Positions 33,641-46,003 of a stretch of DNA of 64,000 nucleotides are shown in pieces. The DNA is from Leptasterias polaris (taxonomy: Eukaryota; Echinodermata; Asteroidea; Forcipulatida; Asteriidae): assembly GCA_037783415.1 (NCBI GenBank), contig JAZGTN010000035.1, forward strand, positions 3,410,001 through 3,474,000, given 5' to 3'. Positions within the stretch are counted from its first letter, which is position 1. Each line of letters begins with the position of its first letter. The translations under genes were made by a program, and so were the position numbers. A model generated the notes under the pieces. That model worked only from the letters and a program-made list of their open reading frames with translations. It ran no database searches and was not told the DNA's origin.

Positions 33641-34264
33641 TAAAATGAAAATCGGCCTAAATAATGTATTTAGTCAACATCGAGAAGTGATGTAAATATT
33701 TAACTTTATAAGAGAAAAAGTTTTAACCAGAAACAGCTTCAGCCTCACATTGAAAAAAATAACTACACATCCGGTAGATTAATAATTAACAAAGGTATAT
33801 TTTTTTATGTGATACAATAACTGATTATGAAGATTATTAATTCATCAATAAACAATTAATTCAAAATTAAGCTGATATATTGCAAGATATAAATGTTCAA
33901 TGGCAGATCTGTGTATACAATTGTCTACTTCAAATTGATATTCAGCTTCAAACTGTGTTTGGACTAAACGTGTACTATAATTAAAAATAATGCACTATAT
34001 TCGGAGATGTTTTGTGGTTATTGCAAACGGTAAGACTACAGCTCATCATGAAACGGCAAAGCTGGTAGAGGCAACCTTTAAATTGTTTTTTATAAATAAA
34101 TTTGATCTAAAAACTTTGTAGAATACTTAAGTGTGACATTAACATGGCAAGGCATTATGGTTTTATTACACTAAACGTAAACACATGCAGAAAACTAGAA
34201 CAAATACAGTAATAACAATTTAATGCAAGTAACTCCCCAGTAACTCTCAAATACTGGTAAGCTG

Positions 34265-34645
34265 TCATGTCCTAGCCAAGCAGTTCAGTGCATCGAACTC
34301 AAATTCTGGTGGCTAAGTCACCAGGATGTGGGTTTGAATCACAATCATGACACTTGTGTCCTTGAGCAAGATACTCGACTATAATATTTGCTTCTCTTCA
34401 CCCTGGGGTAAATGGGTACCTGTGAGGGCAGAGATGGTTCTTGAGATTGATTTAGCTTGGTGCACTACATATTGGCAGCACAGGCTGTATACTCCCAAGG
34501 GAGCTGAGATGGTTTAAGAAATTAAACAAATGGCCCAGTGACCAGGGGTGATAATGTTGGAGCACCATGAGCATCACTGAGTGACAAACTTGAGCACAAT
34601 AATTATAAGTAGCCACTATTATTAAATTTAAACCGAGTACCTGCA
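34265..34645 (+). mobile_element. SINE, tRNA-like head and LINE-like tail
   Basis: A degenerate head (GCCAAGCAGTTCAGTGCATC, B-box GGGTTTGAATC) is followed by the body TATACTCCCAAGGGAGCTGA and a 3' end GTAGCCACTATTATTA. The same tail is in the copies at 39725, 53463 and 62665. Confidence 0.75.
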
Positions 34646-35849
34646 TTTTGCCAGACACTGACTACCCCGAGAGGGGCGGAGTATCAAATCAAGGTCCCCC
34701 CCAATAAAAAAAACAACAGCAACAACAACAGGAGTACATAATCAGAACATTTTGTATCATGTCTAAAGAACTGTAACTTGTTAAGCAATGTCTAAATACT
34801 TCAACAGTGATGGAAATTCACCAGCAAAACTTTTCAAAACAAAACAGATAATGCACTTCCAACTCCAACAAATACCAACGGAAGGAAAATTCAACACCAA
34901 GTTTACATTTACTGCACGAAAAATGTCAAGGATTCTGATTCTTAAGAGCTGCTAAGCAGAAAAAAATGACAAGAAACACCACTTTTCAATCTTAAGCCAT
35001 CTTACTCAACTTAGCAGCTAAGAATAAGAATACAACTTTTCACCCTGTAATATAAATCTCTTTGCTTAAAAACTTTGCTGAGACAAACATTCCTCAAATT
35101 GATTTCTTTAAATTTTCTCCAGGAAACACCTCCAAGGATTGGTCCCAAACAAACCATAAATACAAACAGGCCTGATACTTCACGAAAGCAACAGAGACAA
35201 TTGCCTCCATGCCCCCGTGTCATTGCCTTGATGCCCCTTGAATTATGCCAATGGGAATACAATTTTTCACCATAGAGATGCCCTTTACCACAGAAAACTG
35301 AGTAAAGCATCAGGCCTGAATAAAGTTCATCGAAATAGCTTTTACAAAATTTGCAACTGTCTTTGTGCTTTCACGTTTTAAATAGTTCCTTTTCAAATGA
35401 AGAGTATATTTGCAACAAATAAATTACTGTTTTTTTATAAATTGCACTAAAAACCAACCAGTTTTAACTTAATGTTATATGGATAAATCACTTTATGGTA
35501 CATGAACGCAGCTTTGCTAAAGATACATACTGTAGCCGAACCAACTCATTAAAATGAAACGATTTCCGATTATTTCATTGTAAATACAAATTTCAGAAAA
35601 TCTTGTCAATGTCAAGACGTATTGAACATTATCGGTTTGTGCTTTTGCTGAACAATTCGATCCTTTTGATTTTGACCTTTGACCTACCTACTTTAGACCC
35701 AGCAGCAAAATATTGATTTCTGTTTCAATATGTAACCAAACCAAAGATGGTTGTGCACACTTTGTAAGCTTCAGCCTCAATAGTAGGTCAAAGGTTAAGA
35801 TAGATTGAATTGTTTAGTGAAAGCAAAGAGATAGCATCAAGGTACCCAA

Positions 35850-35965
35850 GGTGGTATTCGAGTAGTCGGCTACGACTGTTGCTAAAGGTGTTCCTAAAGA
35901 AATCCAATACTTCGACGCATGACGACCAGGAAATCTAGCCGTAGCCGTAGCTTTAGCAGCTAATT
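35850..35965. mobile_element. Small MITE with GGCTACG-rich ends
   Basis: The ends GTATTCGAGTAGTCGGCTAC and GTAGCTTTAGCAGCTAATTT are inverted-related. A second copy lies at 55205-55335. It probably falls in the 3' region of the Tctex1 gene. Confidence 0.55.
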
Positions 35966-36008
35966 TGAATGCGGTCTAAACCATCTCTGGAAGAATTTCT
36001 TATGAATG

Positions 36009-36167
36009 TTACTCATAATAAATGGCGTAAACGGTGGCTGTGGCATAGATGTGAGGGTTCTCATATGAAGCACAGGCAAAGTTATCTCTGCTGGAGTCCC
36101 ACAGGCACCGACTTCCCAGCCTAACATCTTGGTCTCTCTTTTCACCGATGTTAACAAGACACACAAT
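36009..36167 (-). CDS. Tctex1 gene, coding exon 3 with stop
   Basis: Acceptor CGACTCAG, in phase 0. It encodes IVCLVNIGEKRDQDVRLGSR, CLWDSSRDNF and the terminal strands ending in YAIYYE, then TAA. The ending YYE or YFE at the carboxyl terminus is typical of the family. Confidence 0.9.
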   Translation of the reverse strand: MVCLVNIGEKRDQDVRLGSRCLWDSSRDNFACASYENPHIYATATVYAIYYE

Positions 36168-39100
36168 CTGAGTCGAGTAATAACAAATATTTCCTTCATT
36201 TAGATGGAGGCAATAAAAAGTTTGCGAAAAGGTCTGTAAGAGATTTCAAACTGAGCAAATTCTTTTAAAGACAAAATACAGGATTGGATATTATAAAAGC
36301 TCACTGATTATAAATCCCAGACAATTACTATCCCTCAAGAGCGGTTTTCCATTTAAATCACTGTCAATGTAAAGAAATTGTCATTTTGTAGAGGGTTGAA
36401 CTAACTTTGCTTATTTACAGGGCTCGAATTTGGGGAGAAAATCCACAAGACTACAGGGCTTGTAGCTCAAAATCTTTACTGGACCAGACATTTTTTTACA
36501 AGACCTGATTCAAAATGTGAAAAAAACCAAAAACTTGCTGCCACAGTTTAACATGCATTTGACTGCTTTTATATGAACCAGAACTGAGACAAGTAAGAGA
36601 AGAGTATACTTGATTACTCATAGAATTGAAAGATAATTTATTAGACCCAAAGTCAACACTTGAACATAATGTGTTTCTGTTATTCAATTGAAAAACACAA
36701 GACCATCGGACTTGTTAGGTCATAAGTTTACTGGCCCAACACTAAAATTACTGGCCTCGGGCCTGTGGTCCAGTGTAAAATTCGAGCCCTGTTTATATTG
36801 ATTACCATAATCGAAATAAGCCCGATATAATCAAGCAAAAAAAACAAAAAAAAAACATAACACATTTGTTGAAATCACCGAATTTCATAACATTTTCACA
36901 GGTTGGTTGTCTGGTGTGTTTTATTGTAAATGATGCAATGATGTATGTATACTTGCCTTCTAATCAAATTTTGGGTAAGTTATATTTTTGTGTGTTTCTT
37001 ACCCATACACCAATGCGTGTTTAAACACTCAGTACTTTTCAAACAATCCAAAGGCATATTACACAACCTTTGCCATCCTAGAGAACTACTAGACCACCGA
37101 TCTTGCAAGATACTGTAGCTAGAGGCAGTTTGAATCTTATATTTCAGCAGTGGGTACCACAATATGTAAACTTGCATCAGGCAGGGATAAAAAAAGTAAT
37201 TTATTTGTGGCTTATTTTTACCCAAACACTGATGAGTGTTTTTTTAAAACACTGTATACTCAGTACTTTCGGCAAATTAATCTGGTGGGTAAGTTTTTAT
37301 CTCAATAACTGTTTAATTTTATTCTCTTCAAAATCTGAACCCGATCCAAATAGAGTGGAAATTTTGCTTGGCTTAATAAAATTTACTATGGTTAGCCGCC
37401 AAGATGACATATTGTTGTACTTTTTTGTCAATGGTACCCCTCTGAAGTTTTGCTTAAGGGAAGGTATACCTTTGGTAATAACTTTTAAAACTAATGGCAA
37501 TAAAAACGTATAGGTCAGAAGCCTACAGCAGCTTTCGATAGTAAAAAGCATTTTGAGAAACATTTCACTCAGAAGAGATGTGGTTACGTAAAGAGATATA
37601 AGTTTGTATGCCCCAAAATTTGAATCTGAGAAATGTTTCTGTCAGAAACGTTTCTCACCTATTGGGAATATATACTTCCTGTGTGGACAAATTCGCTCTG
37701 TTTTTTCGGCGATATCTCAAAAACGCAACCACAATTTGAAGTGAAATTTTCACAGGTTAGTTTAATTGTATATATCTACATTTGCATAAGGTTAAAACAA
37801 TGGAACGGTTCTGAAAACCAAAGGTAAACATTGCCTTTAAAAGTAGAATTACTTACCTTGAATCTGGCAAAATTCAAAGCTTTGACCCTGAGTTTGATTT
37901 CCTGAGCTATGCTTTTGCTTTGCATACTGCATAAGGTGGGCTCATACGCCATATTCTCCAATTCCTTCTCCAAGGTTTCAGTCAAGATTGGTTTCACTTT
38001 CTCTGGAACAAATCTGTGCAAAGAAAAAAGGACTTCTACAATTAATAATTCAATAAACAGAATGCACCTATTGTATCACAGGATGCCTGTTTATCAGTTT
38101 AATTTGCAACAGAACTTCTGTAAGTTGTAACTAGTTTTTGCCTCCCCCCCCCCCTTTATCTGTCTTAAGTCCATTAGGGCGTCCGCCGTCCGGTGGTGGT
38201 CACCAACTCCCTCCAAGACTCCCTGTCCAGAGCAGTTGTCGTTAGCTCATGCATGCTACTTCTTTTAAGTGCACGAATGTTGTCAGTCCACCTAGCTTTC
38301 AGACAACGCGACCAGCAACAAGTCCTTCCATGCACTGATTTCCCCCGTCTCTCCTTTCAATATGCCCCAAGTACTCCAGCTACTCCTCTTAGTCTTATTC
38401 CATGCCAAAACCTCCAACCACACTGTGTGTTTGAATGGAAATATTTCATACAAAGGCTCTAGGCCATCAACATCAGGTGTCAATGGCACATTCTCGGTGC
38501 TGATGGTTTGAGTTTATCATCAATGCAACAATCTTGGAGACCAACTGCATCGAGGACATCCGTGGTGGCTCCGTGAAATGGTAGTTCACTGTTACAGTTT
38601 CACGGAGACGTCACTCCCTCTTCAGCCATGTCAGACAGCTTCTGGAGGGTGTGCCTGCCCATGTCGCCCGCAAGCCGAGTATTGATGTGCAAGGAGGATT
38701 CTCACCATTCAACCCATTGGCCAGTGGTTTAGTGGATATTGATTCAATACGAAAAAGACAAGTGTTCAGACTTGTTCAATTGTCGGGTTACTGCCCGAAG
38801 GCCAAAATCACCCAACTCTGAGGTGCATTTTAGCGGTCGTAACCAATAGCTGTTTCAGTTGACTTGGCCATTGGTTTATCACTGGTCAGTGACCAAAACA
38901 GTTATTGGTGATAGCCGCGAAAACGCACCCCAGGCCAGTGCCAGTGGTTTAGAGGATCAAATTATGTGTCATAAAAAATACAAACTACAGAATTGTTTAC
39001 TTGTCGCGTTACTGACAAAAATGCTAACATTACTCAATTCTGGCCAGTGGTTATTGGACAATTCAAGCTGTGTACAGGATGAATTTGCTCTCGTAAAATG

Positions 39101-39402
39101 GATCGAGTTTTCCATTATTAAAATATAGGCCTAACCTTGACCGAATAGTTTCTTTTATATATCACTACTCACCTCGTAGCTGGCTCCATTCTATACGAGT
39201 TTTCATATTCAACTTTTTGTTGGGGTGCGAAGTCGTCATCATCATGCATGGGTTCCACACCGAGGGAGACATAGCTTTTGGAGCCAGTATTGTGAGGTTG
39301 CCTTGCAATAGCAAAGAGGCTGGAACGTCCCATGCCGACATGTGACTCTGTAGCTATCTTAGCAGCCATCTGTGCGGACAAGCTTTCTATATTGGCAGTC
39401 AT
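36009..39402 (-). CDS. Tctex1-domain protein (dynein light chain Tctex-type-like), three coding exons
   Basis: Three exons (39402-39173, 38013-37857, 36167-36009) join in phase to 181 codons plus stop, 546 nt in all. All introns have GT and AG. The first part, from MTANIESLSAQ, is a variable N-terminus. From about residue 70 the protein reads as a Tctex1 domain: YRMEPATR, FVPEKVKPILTETLEKELEN, YEPTLC, EIKLRVKALNFARFK, IVCLVNIGEKRDQD, the hallmark GSRCLWD, and the C-terminal ATATVYAIYYE. Length and architecture match TCTEX1D1/DYNLT5 and DYNLT4-like proteins of about 180-220 residues. Known family roles are as dynein light or intermediate-chain-associated subunits and in cilia. The exact orthologue cannot be fixed here. 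An AG acceptor just 5' of the start codon implies an upstream non-coding exon that I could not place. Confidence 0.88.
36418..36791. mobile_element. hAT-type MITE, CAGGGCTCGAATTT ends
   Basis: The inverted termini CAGGGCTCGAATTT and AAATTCGAGCCCTG bound 374 bp without coding capacity. The CAGGG end is hAT-like. It lies in intron 2 of the Tctex1 gene. A divergent relative in reverse is at 44427-44765. Confidence 0.85.
37454..37840. mobile_element. MITE abutting the Tctex1 exon 2 splice donor
   Basis: The terminal regions TTAAGGGAAGGTATACCTTT and AAAGGTAAACATTGCCTTTA are inverted-related. An internal hairpin (AAATGTTTCTGTCAGAAACG and following) is typical of this abundant family. It is within Tctex1 intron 2 and ends about 10 bp from the donor of exon 2. 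Confidence 0.8.
37857..38013 (-). CDS. Tctex1 gene, coding exon 2
   Basis: Acceptor TTTGCACAG, donor AAG|GTAAGT at 37856. It encodes the first helices of the Tctex1 domain (VPEKVKPILTETLEKELEN to ALNFARFK). A MITE ends about 10 bp beyond the donor. Confidence 0.9.
38160..38710. mobile_element. LINE RT C-terminal fragments, rearranged
   Basis: On the plus strand 38470-38710 reads like CQWHILG, then RRRHSLFSHVRQLLEGVPAH, a common LINE C-terminal block. On the minus strand 38163-38330 reads RWTDNIRALKRSSMHELTTT then ALDRESWRELV, another LINE C-terminal block. The two opposite orientations show rearrangement or two insertions. It is inside Tctex1 intron 1. Confidence 0.6.
38819..38932. mobile_element. 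114-bp palindromic MITE
   Basis: TGAGGTGCATTTTAGCGG and CCAATAGCTGTTT pair with AAACAGTTATTGG and CCGCGAAAACGCACCCCA. It lies in Tctex1 intron 1. Confidence 0.75.
39173..39402 (-). CDS. Tctex1 gene, coding exon 1
   Basis: The start codon is at 39402-39400. A GAAACAG acceptor ends at 39405, so the exon begins at 39404 and the 5' UTR is presumably spliced. The donor is AG|GTGAGT at 39172. It encodes 76 codons plus two bases. An Asp-rich patch (HDDDDFAPQQ) precedes the YRMEPATR lead into the domain. Confidence 0.85.
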
Positions 39403-39724
39403 CGCTGTTTCAACAAAACACCAAGAGACAGAAGTAATGAAATGGCTGAATGCAAACAATTAATATCCGAGACTGGGGCTGTGTGAGAATTAATTAAGAA
39501 TTAATCCCTCTTGCATCTCTCTATTATCAAGGCAGGTAGCTATGGACAACTGTTTGTGAATCTTAGTTAAAACGTGCAGTGAGATTTTGTGCAAACCACT
39601 GTGCTTAATTACTGCTCTGGTCTTGGCCTTTAAGCCAGTTTTTAAATGCTCACTTTGAAAGACAAAAAGAGGTTGGGGGCGGGGCAAAATAATCAACATA
39701 AAATTTTGTTTCTTAAGATCTGTG

Positions 39725-39835
39725 ATGATAATAATAATAATAATAATAGCGGCCTTTTTATATAGCGCTCATATCCGTCACTCAGTGACGCTCAAGGCGC
39801 TTCAACAGTCAGTATTTTCCTGCAAGATATGTGGA
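39725..39835 (-). mobile_element. SINE 3' tail fragment
   Basis: On the plus strand, (AAT)n is followed by AGCGCTCATATCCGTCACTC, GACGCTCAAGGCGC and TATTTTCCTGCAAG. This is the reverse of the 3' end seen at 62665-62850. Confidence 0.75.
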
Positions 39836-40832
39836 GCTATTTTATATTAGACCTATTCATATACAAAGCACCATATAATGGTTTAGCAGTTATTTCTCTT
39901 AGGTTGCTTCTTTTTATTGTTCCATTCACCTGTCTGAAAATCTATTTAAAAAAAGTGTTAACAATACTTAACAAGCAAACAACAGGGATGAGATATGCTG
40001 AATGTGAAAATTCCTAAAGATGTCTTGCAGGCCTGGGCTACCCCTTATTGTAGACCTAAAACCTCCCAGACGTTACAATTCCTGGGGTTTACGGACTCTG
40101 TGCACCACCAGTAATACAAAAACTACAGGTTTGGACACAATGTGGACAATCTCTTTCTCCCTCTGATGACTGCGTAACTTCTTCCAACTGGGAACAAAAC
40201 TGCTGGAGCAAGTATGGATTCCCAAAGACAATTTCATCTGCAGCAGAGCAGATATTCGACTGCAACCTAATTACACTTTAATTAGAACGCTGTAGTACAG
40301 TATGTGGGCAAAGCAAACAACAGTGTCATCTTGCCATAGAATAGTATGTGTACATGGCATTTGAAGTGTTTAATCTTAAACTTTTGTTCCAACATCGTTT
40401 TTTTCTCCAAAATTCAATAGGCTGTAAGAATTTTGATTCATTATTTCCAAGCTTTGAATATCATGTTAGCTAAAAGAAATTGCGGCATACAAATGACCTG
40501 TCTTAATATAAAACAAGCATAGCTGTAACGCCACGGTAAACAAAATAAATAAATGCTAACATCTACTCCTGACCTGAACGGCAACAACGAACCAAACTTT
40601 TTCCTCTTTTTTTCACTTAGAAAAATCCAAACAAATTGGCACTGCAAGTCTGCAATGTCATGTGTAAATTGTACTTTTATATACATTTCATTTTCCGCAG
40701 TTGTTTGTTTGTTGTTTGTTTTTGGACGGTGATATTTGAACAGAATCTGACTGTGGAAGGACCTATATGACCCGACCTCTAATACCGACTTCAAAGTAGC
40801 ATGGTGCTCATTGCGCACTACATGTACCACCA

Positions 40833-41086
40833 GGGCCCAAATTCATGGCTCTGCCCTACCACCGAATTCTGCGCTTGTGTCCACCATTCTCCGCTTACAG
40901 GGCAAGCGCAAAACTTTTGCGCTAGCTGTGTAAGCAAAGAATACCTACTCACATAGAGTACGCAAGCGCACAAGCAGAAATTCCCTGCTAACCTGTGAAA
41001 TACACTTATAACGTAAGCGTGGAATTCCCTGCTTCCGTGAGCACAGATTCTTTGCTTATGGTAAGCAGAGCCATGAAACTGGGCCC
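40833..41086. mobile_element. MITE with GGGCCCAAATTCATGGCTC ends
   Basis: The inverted termini GGGCCCAAATTCATGGCTCT and AGCAGAGCCATGAAACTGGG bound 254 bp with no coding capacity. Confidence 0.85.
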
Positions 41087-44000
41087 AGATGGTTTGAACA
41101 GGGTTAACCTTTTCTCTCCGTTGTTTTTGTATGGAATGGATGTAAGGGTTTTTTCAAATCAAGTATTGGTAATTAACAACCATCCCATACAATGAAAAAA
41201 GCAAGAAATGCAGTTTATAACGTGTATTTTAATTTTTATCAACTGACTTAAGACAAAGATAAAAAATATATAATCAAACAAAACCTGTAGTATAGAAATT
41301 GAAACAATATTTTGCTTACCAAACTAGGCTTAGCCTTAAAAAATATACATGTTTTTTTAATTGTGTAGGCTACAAAAAAATAGGCCTTTTGGCTTTGCAG
41401 TGCAATACATTCGGTCGGCAACTTTACTTTAGATGAACTACAAAATCATCCACTGTTTCTAATTTTCAAAGATCAATCAATAAAGGCAGATACTACGATT
41501 TATTTGTCCTGAACATTGTAATTCAACAGCACAGTGATTACATATACAGATAGACTCCGCGGTCACTCTCGATTGATTGAACTCTTTGTTTGCATTGTGT
41601 GCTGTGATTCCATTGACCCGATTGCGGTATTGTTGTTGACAACAGACCGTTTAACACTTCAATAAACACGTCAATCATAACGCAATGCTTAACTTACTGG
41701 CATAAAATGACCTCTTTTATAGCCTCTACCTCTTAGTTCTCGTCACATCTGTCAAATTAGGGTGGAAACTTGACTAACAAATGAGGTTTAGCGAGCCCAA
41801 AGCCATAGGTGAGAAATGGCGATCCGTTGTCTTGAATTGAACCCAAGTTGATAAAAAGTTGTCACAATTGCCACACGAGGGCGCTAGACTAGAGAAAAAA
41901 ATGAGACAGGGCGGGGGGCGGGTTTAGAAGTTACACCCCCCAACAAATAATTAATAAGGGGAACATTTTTATTACATGGTGAAACCATGGAGGTAGGCCC
42001 AATCCAGTCACTAAACAAAAATCGGGATACACGGGAAACACAGGGGAAATTGTAAAGTTCAAAAACAGCGCAGACGGCTGTAATTTCACCCTTTAGGCCT
42101 ATATCCGGTATTGTTGTTTCGGGGTGTGTCCATCAAATCATGGAGCAATCAAAATCAACACCGAATATACCGGGAAGGTCATCAGGCTAGTTTGAATCCG
42201 GAGTGTTTTGATCCTCTACACATAAAGGAAGAAAATAAACCTATTATCTTCCCCGTGCGCTACACATTTTGAAAGTCTGACTATAATATAATGAATCTAT
42301 ATTAATTATTTTATTTATTTATTTATTTTTATTTATTTCATAGGGGGCCTACAGCATCCACAGCGCAAGCGCCAAAAATGGATGGATACAAATTTCAGTA
42401 ATTAATATATACCATGAAAGGACATAAAATACATTCAACAAACACAAACGTAAAAATTTACGAAAAGACACAGGCTCAAACTTCATAGAGCAAAATTTCC
42501 GATTAAAACTTTAGGGCCTATTGCGAAGGGGGGCCTAACACTGTCTCGGCCTATTAGAAGTTGCTACTTTAATCCTCTAATTATGTTCAACAAACATCAT
42601 CAAGCCCCATACTTTTACAACCTTGCCGGTAAAGTACCCTTTTGAAATGGATAAAAAGGATTCGTCCAATGCCCCCTCCCCCACACCACCAAACGTACGC
42701 ATTGTAATGAGACCGATGTGGCCGGAGTAGAAGTAGATAGACCTGCCCGCCCCTCAATGATTCGAATGGATTCCGGCGCCAAGATCGACTGGCACACAGG
42801 GATCCCAACAAGATGGTACGTACCGGTTTTTAGTATTTGATGAAAGCTTCTTGCTTCACACAAGGAGGGAAATACAAGTTACTATCGGCCTTGTACATTT
42901 TGTATTATTCGATGTCTTGTCAGATTATGCGTTCACACTTTGAGATACAAAAAATAAAGTCAGTCTATGGGGCGGGGTATTATGTCATACACTATGGTAA
43001 CTAGCTCGGGGTGGAGATTATGGGTAGAGGCGAATGATTGGCCTAGCATGGTATGACCATCTTGATTTTCTCTCATTCAAATCAATGTAACCAAACTGAG
43101 GCTGGATTGAGACATAGTCTGGCTCCTTTGTGTACAATGAATGTAGTAGCATTCACTACAGCTGTTATTTGATACGAGGAACATGACCAAGATGCATGGG
43201 GCCGGTATGATATTGGTCCATAGTCTCATAAGGGTTTACCACACTAAATAAGCCAAAATTCATGCGCCAAGCTACTTATCATAATTTGTAAACCCACAAC
43301 TTATTTTTAATTATATAACGTTTTGGGGGTCATGCAATTAATATATTGTGTAAATATAAGAATCTATCACAACCTGGGGGTTCTGTGCTTCAACTTTTGA
43401 GGAGACTTGATAAATTTAGGCGTTAAAGTTGGCCCTATTTGACCGGGAAAGTGGAGAAGTGCTTCACGAAAACTGGCATCAAGTCGGTTTTGGAAAAAAC
43501 ACATTAATTTCGTATTTTTTTCTTCTGGGGTAGTTAGCAACAATTCAAAACGGCCGACCTGCCAAAAATTGAAAAGAATTCTGAAGTTCAGTCGTCCGAA
43601 AATATGTTTGACATGGTTTTCAAGAGGCTGAGAGACTTACACGATTTTTTGAGTATTTTTGAATATTTTAAAGCATTGGTTCCTATGGGAGTTTATTTAG
43701 TGTGGTGCAACCATAATATTCTTTACCACACTGGTACTCGCTGTGCTGTGTGTCACGATCGTGACGGTTACTCCTGATGGATTGACATGCTGTCTCTTCG
43801 AAACTAAAAGTATAGTGGCATGGGAAGGAAGTCTGTGGACTATTGCGCCATGAACCGGCAATAACTTTTGGAGGAGGATGGTGTTTGTCAGTGCACTATT
43901 CCACGTTTGGAATGGTCCGGTCAGTTTCCTGTATACAAATTATGCTTTGGAACTTTGCAGCTTGATACTAGATCAGTAGGTTCTTGCATGATGCAAAATT

Positions 44001-44426
44001 ATTTAATTTTCCCACTCTATAGTTTTGGATTTGAGACGTAACTTAAGCAGAGCCGTCATCTCTCTACCCCCGGCCCCCTCCTCTTCCAAATCAAGCAAGA
44101 ACAAACTGTCCCTGCAGGTCGCCATCACCTTTATTATCTGAAACACAAATCTGTTCGCAATCTTAAAGTTATCGATATCAGTGTCAAGTAGAGTGGTGAG
44201 CCAGAATTGTGTTCGCACTGCCGTCATCCTAAGGATATCAAAACTATTATATTGTGTAGTGCTCCCTTCTTCATCCATTCCCCCCCCCCCCCTTTTTTTT
44301 AACTTTCAACTCACTTAATACACAGAACTTAATGCGAGTTTCAATTGGTCATAAAGATAACGAAACAATGCCCATGAAAAATACTGCATGCAATTTTGTC
44401 CTAGAAATATAAATCGACACCCATAA

Positions 44427-44765
44427 GAGCTCGAAATTTACACTGTGGACCGCAGCCAATGATTTTAGCATTTAGGCTAGTAAACCCATGACTAGACAAG
44501 TCCTCCGATTTTGCTAAAATTTTGACTATCAGTCTGGTAAAATTCTTGCAAGTTCTGTTCAAGAATACTTAATCATAGCACAATGAGAACAATATTCTCT
44601 GGTGCTTTTTTCAAATTAATACAATAATTCAAATGTTGAAATGTGAATGCATCATTTTTATCAATTCAATTCTGGTCTTGTGAGAACAATTCTCGTCCAG
44701 TAAACAATTTGAGCTGCGGTCTTGTGGACCCCCCCCCCCCCCCCCCCCCCATTTTTGAGCCCTGG
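44427..44765. mobile_element. Divergent hAT-type MITE with poly-C run
   Basis: The ends GAGCTCGAAATTTACACTGT and TTTTTGAGCCCTGG relate it to 36418-36791 in the opposite orientation. A run of about 22 C lies at 44729-44750. Confidence 0.65.
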
Positions 44766-45823
44766 ATATGAAAGTTCAATTCATTACCGTATTACCTTGA
44801 AATTAACTTATATGATGCGTGTCAACACATGCCTGTTATTGCTCGGAGGCTGTCGGGTATTTCCGAGGCCATGTCAGTCGATATCGTATAGGACTCCCAA
44901 CGGGGTGTTCATATGGAGCAGGAACACGGGGTCGTTCTACCTCCATGGTCTCACCAGTCACGGCCTGCTCTCTCGACCTTATTCGGTCATCGGTGAAATG
45001 AGATGATTCACTTTCTGGGGGAGTCAATAAAATCTGACTCCAAAGTATGGACTTTGATACATGAATATAGAGCATGGTCTGTACTGAGCGGTACAGAGGC
45101 ATGACATTAATGGGTGTTTATTGAAAATATACAGGAAGGAAACATAACCTCGTGAAGTGGGGTGTTGTTTCGTTCAATATCAAATTGAAAGTTACATCAA
45201 CGGTACCGGATCGACACATCTGAAACCTGACACAGAGAGTCAACTCATTGTCAGATTCAGACTCCTCCCATTTGAAGAACTTAACTCACTGAAGAAGGGT
45301 GTGTCTATTCATCGAAGTTCAGGAATTAAAAAATAAGATAAATAGGTTGACTGTTAATTTTAGTTTTTAAACTAACATTCTTGACAAAAATGTGTTTGTT
45401 TTAGCATGGTTTTAGTTTTGTTTTGCTTTTTTCCACAAGTACATGACTGTGGGCCACGAGTGTTTAGCGCACTCATCACTGGCGCATATAAAACACGATT
45501 GCATTTGTAGAAAGCTGCCTCATTATTACTAGATTAGCACTGGATTACTTTCAACTGTTGTCACCCCATATTGTTACACAATCCATTTTTATTTTACTAT
45601 CATTGTAATCATGGAGCTAGTATAAGCTCCATGTTGTAATAGAGCAATATGGTAGACGGTTTCCACAGCTTGGTAATAAATTTCTGAAGTAATCACATTT
45701 TATAAAAAAACTGTCCTTGCATGCATTTGATTTATTTTCGAGGGTTACATCCTGTATAAATCTGAACATGGCCTAATGACACAGCTGTGCCGGACCAGGG
45801 GTTCAAAAAAAGTGCAACAGTTC

Positions 45824-45832
45824 CTATATAAA
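45824..45832 (+). promoter_or_regulatory. TATA box of the LRP gene
   Basis: CTATATAAA lies about 98 bp upstream of the start codon. Transcription would start around 45855, giving a 5' UTR of about 65-70 nt with no upstream ATG before 45922. Confidence 0.6.
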
Positions 45833-45921
45833 CAACCAGCAAGCGAATACCATTTACCATTTCCAGTGCATACAGTAGTTATTGGGGTTGTGATAGGTTG
45901 GTGTTCCAACCAACCACCAAG

Positions 45922-46003
45922 ATGCGGTGGATCGATAGTGGGGCCGCTGTAGTAAAGCTGTCTCTGTGCTTAGCACTTCTGGTTGCTTTCCACAAGGCGA
46001 ACG
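45922..46003 (+). CDS. LRP exon 1: start codon and signal peptide
   Basis: The first ATG after the TATA box. It encodes [16 protein letters not shown] then a hydrophobic LALLVAF stretch, a classic signal peptide, with cleavage expected near KANA at the junction with exon 2. Donor ACG|GTAAGC. Confidence 0.85.

Larger units (their letters stand above)
33144..36008. other. Intergenic DNA and 3' flank of the Tctex1 gene
   Basis: AT-rich sequence holding a 104-bp tandem duplication (33470-33640), a SINE (34265-34645) and a MITE (35850-35965). The part nearest 36008 should include the 3' UTR of the minus-strand gene. I could not pick a convincing polyadenylation signal. Confidence 0.5.
39405..45820. 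other. Intergenic region between the divergent Tctex1 and LRP genes
   Basis: It should hold the Tctex1 promoter and first non-coding exon, and the upstream control region of the LRP gene. I recognise only repeats: a SINE tail (39725-39835), MITEs (40833-41086, 44427-44765), a TTTA-rich run (42305-42350) and poly-C runs (44281-44291, 44728-44750). No ORF here has a recognisable domain. Confidence 0.5.

Noticed and set aside
42587..42863. Overlapping minus-strand ORFs of 74-82 codons
   Set aside because: No domain, no conserved pattern and no plausible splice context. Likely chance ORFs.
44003..44278. 91-codon minus-strand ORF
   Set aside because: No recognised domain, no splice partners and next to a poly-C repeat. 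Cannot be supported as a gene.
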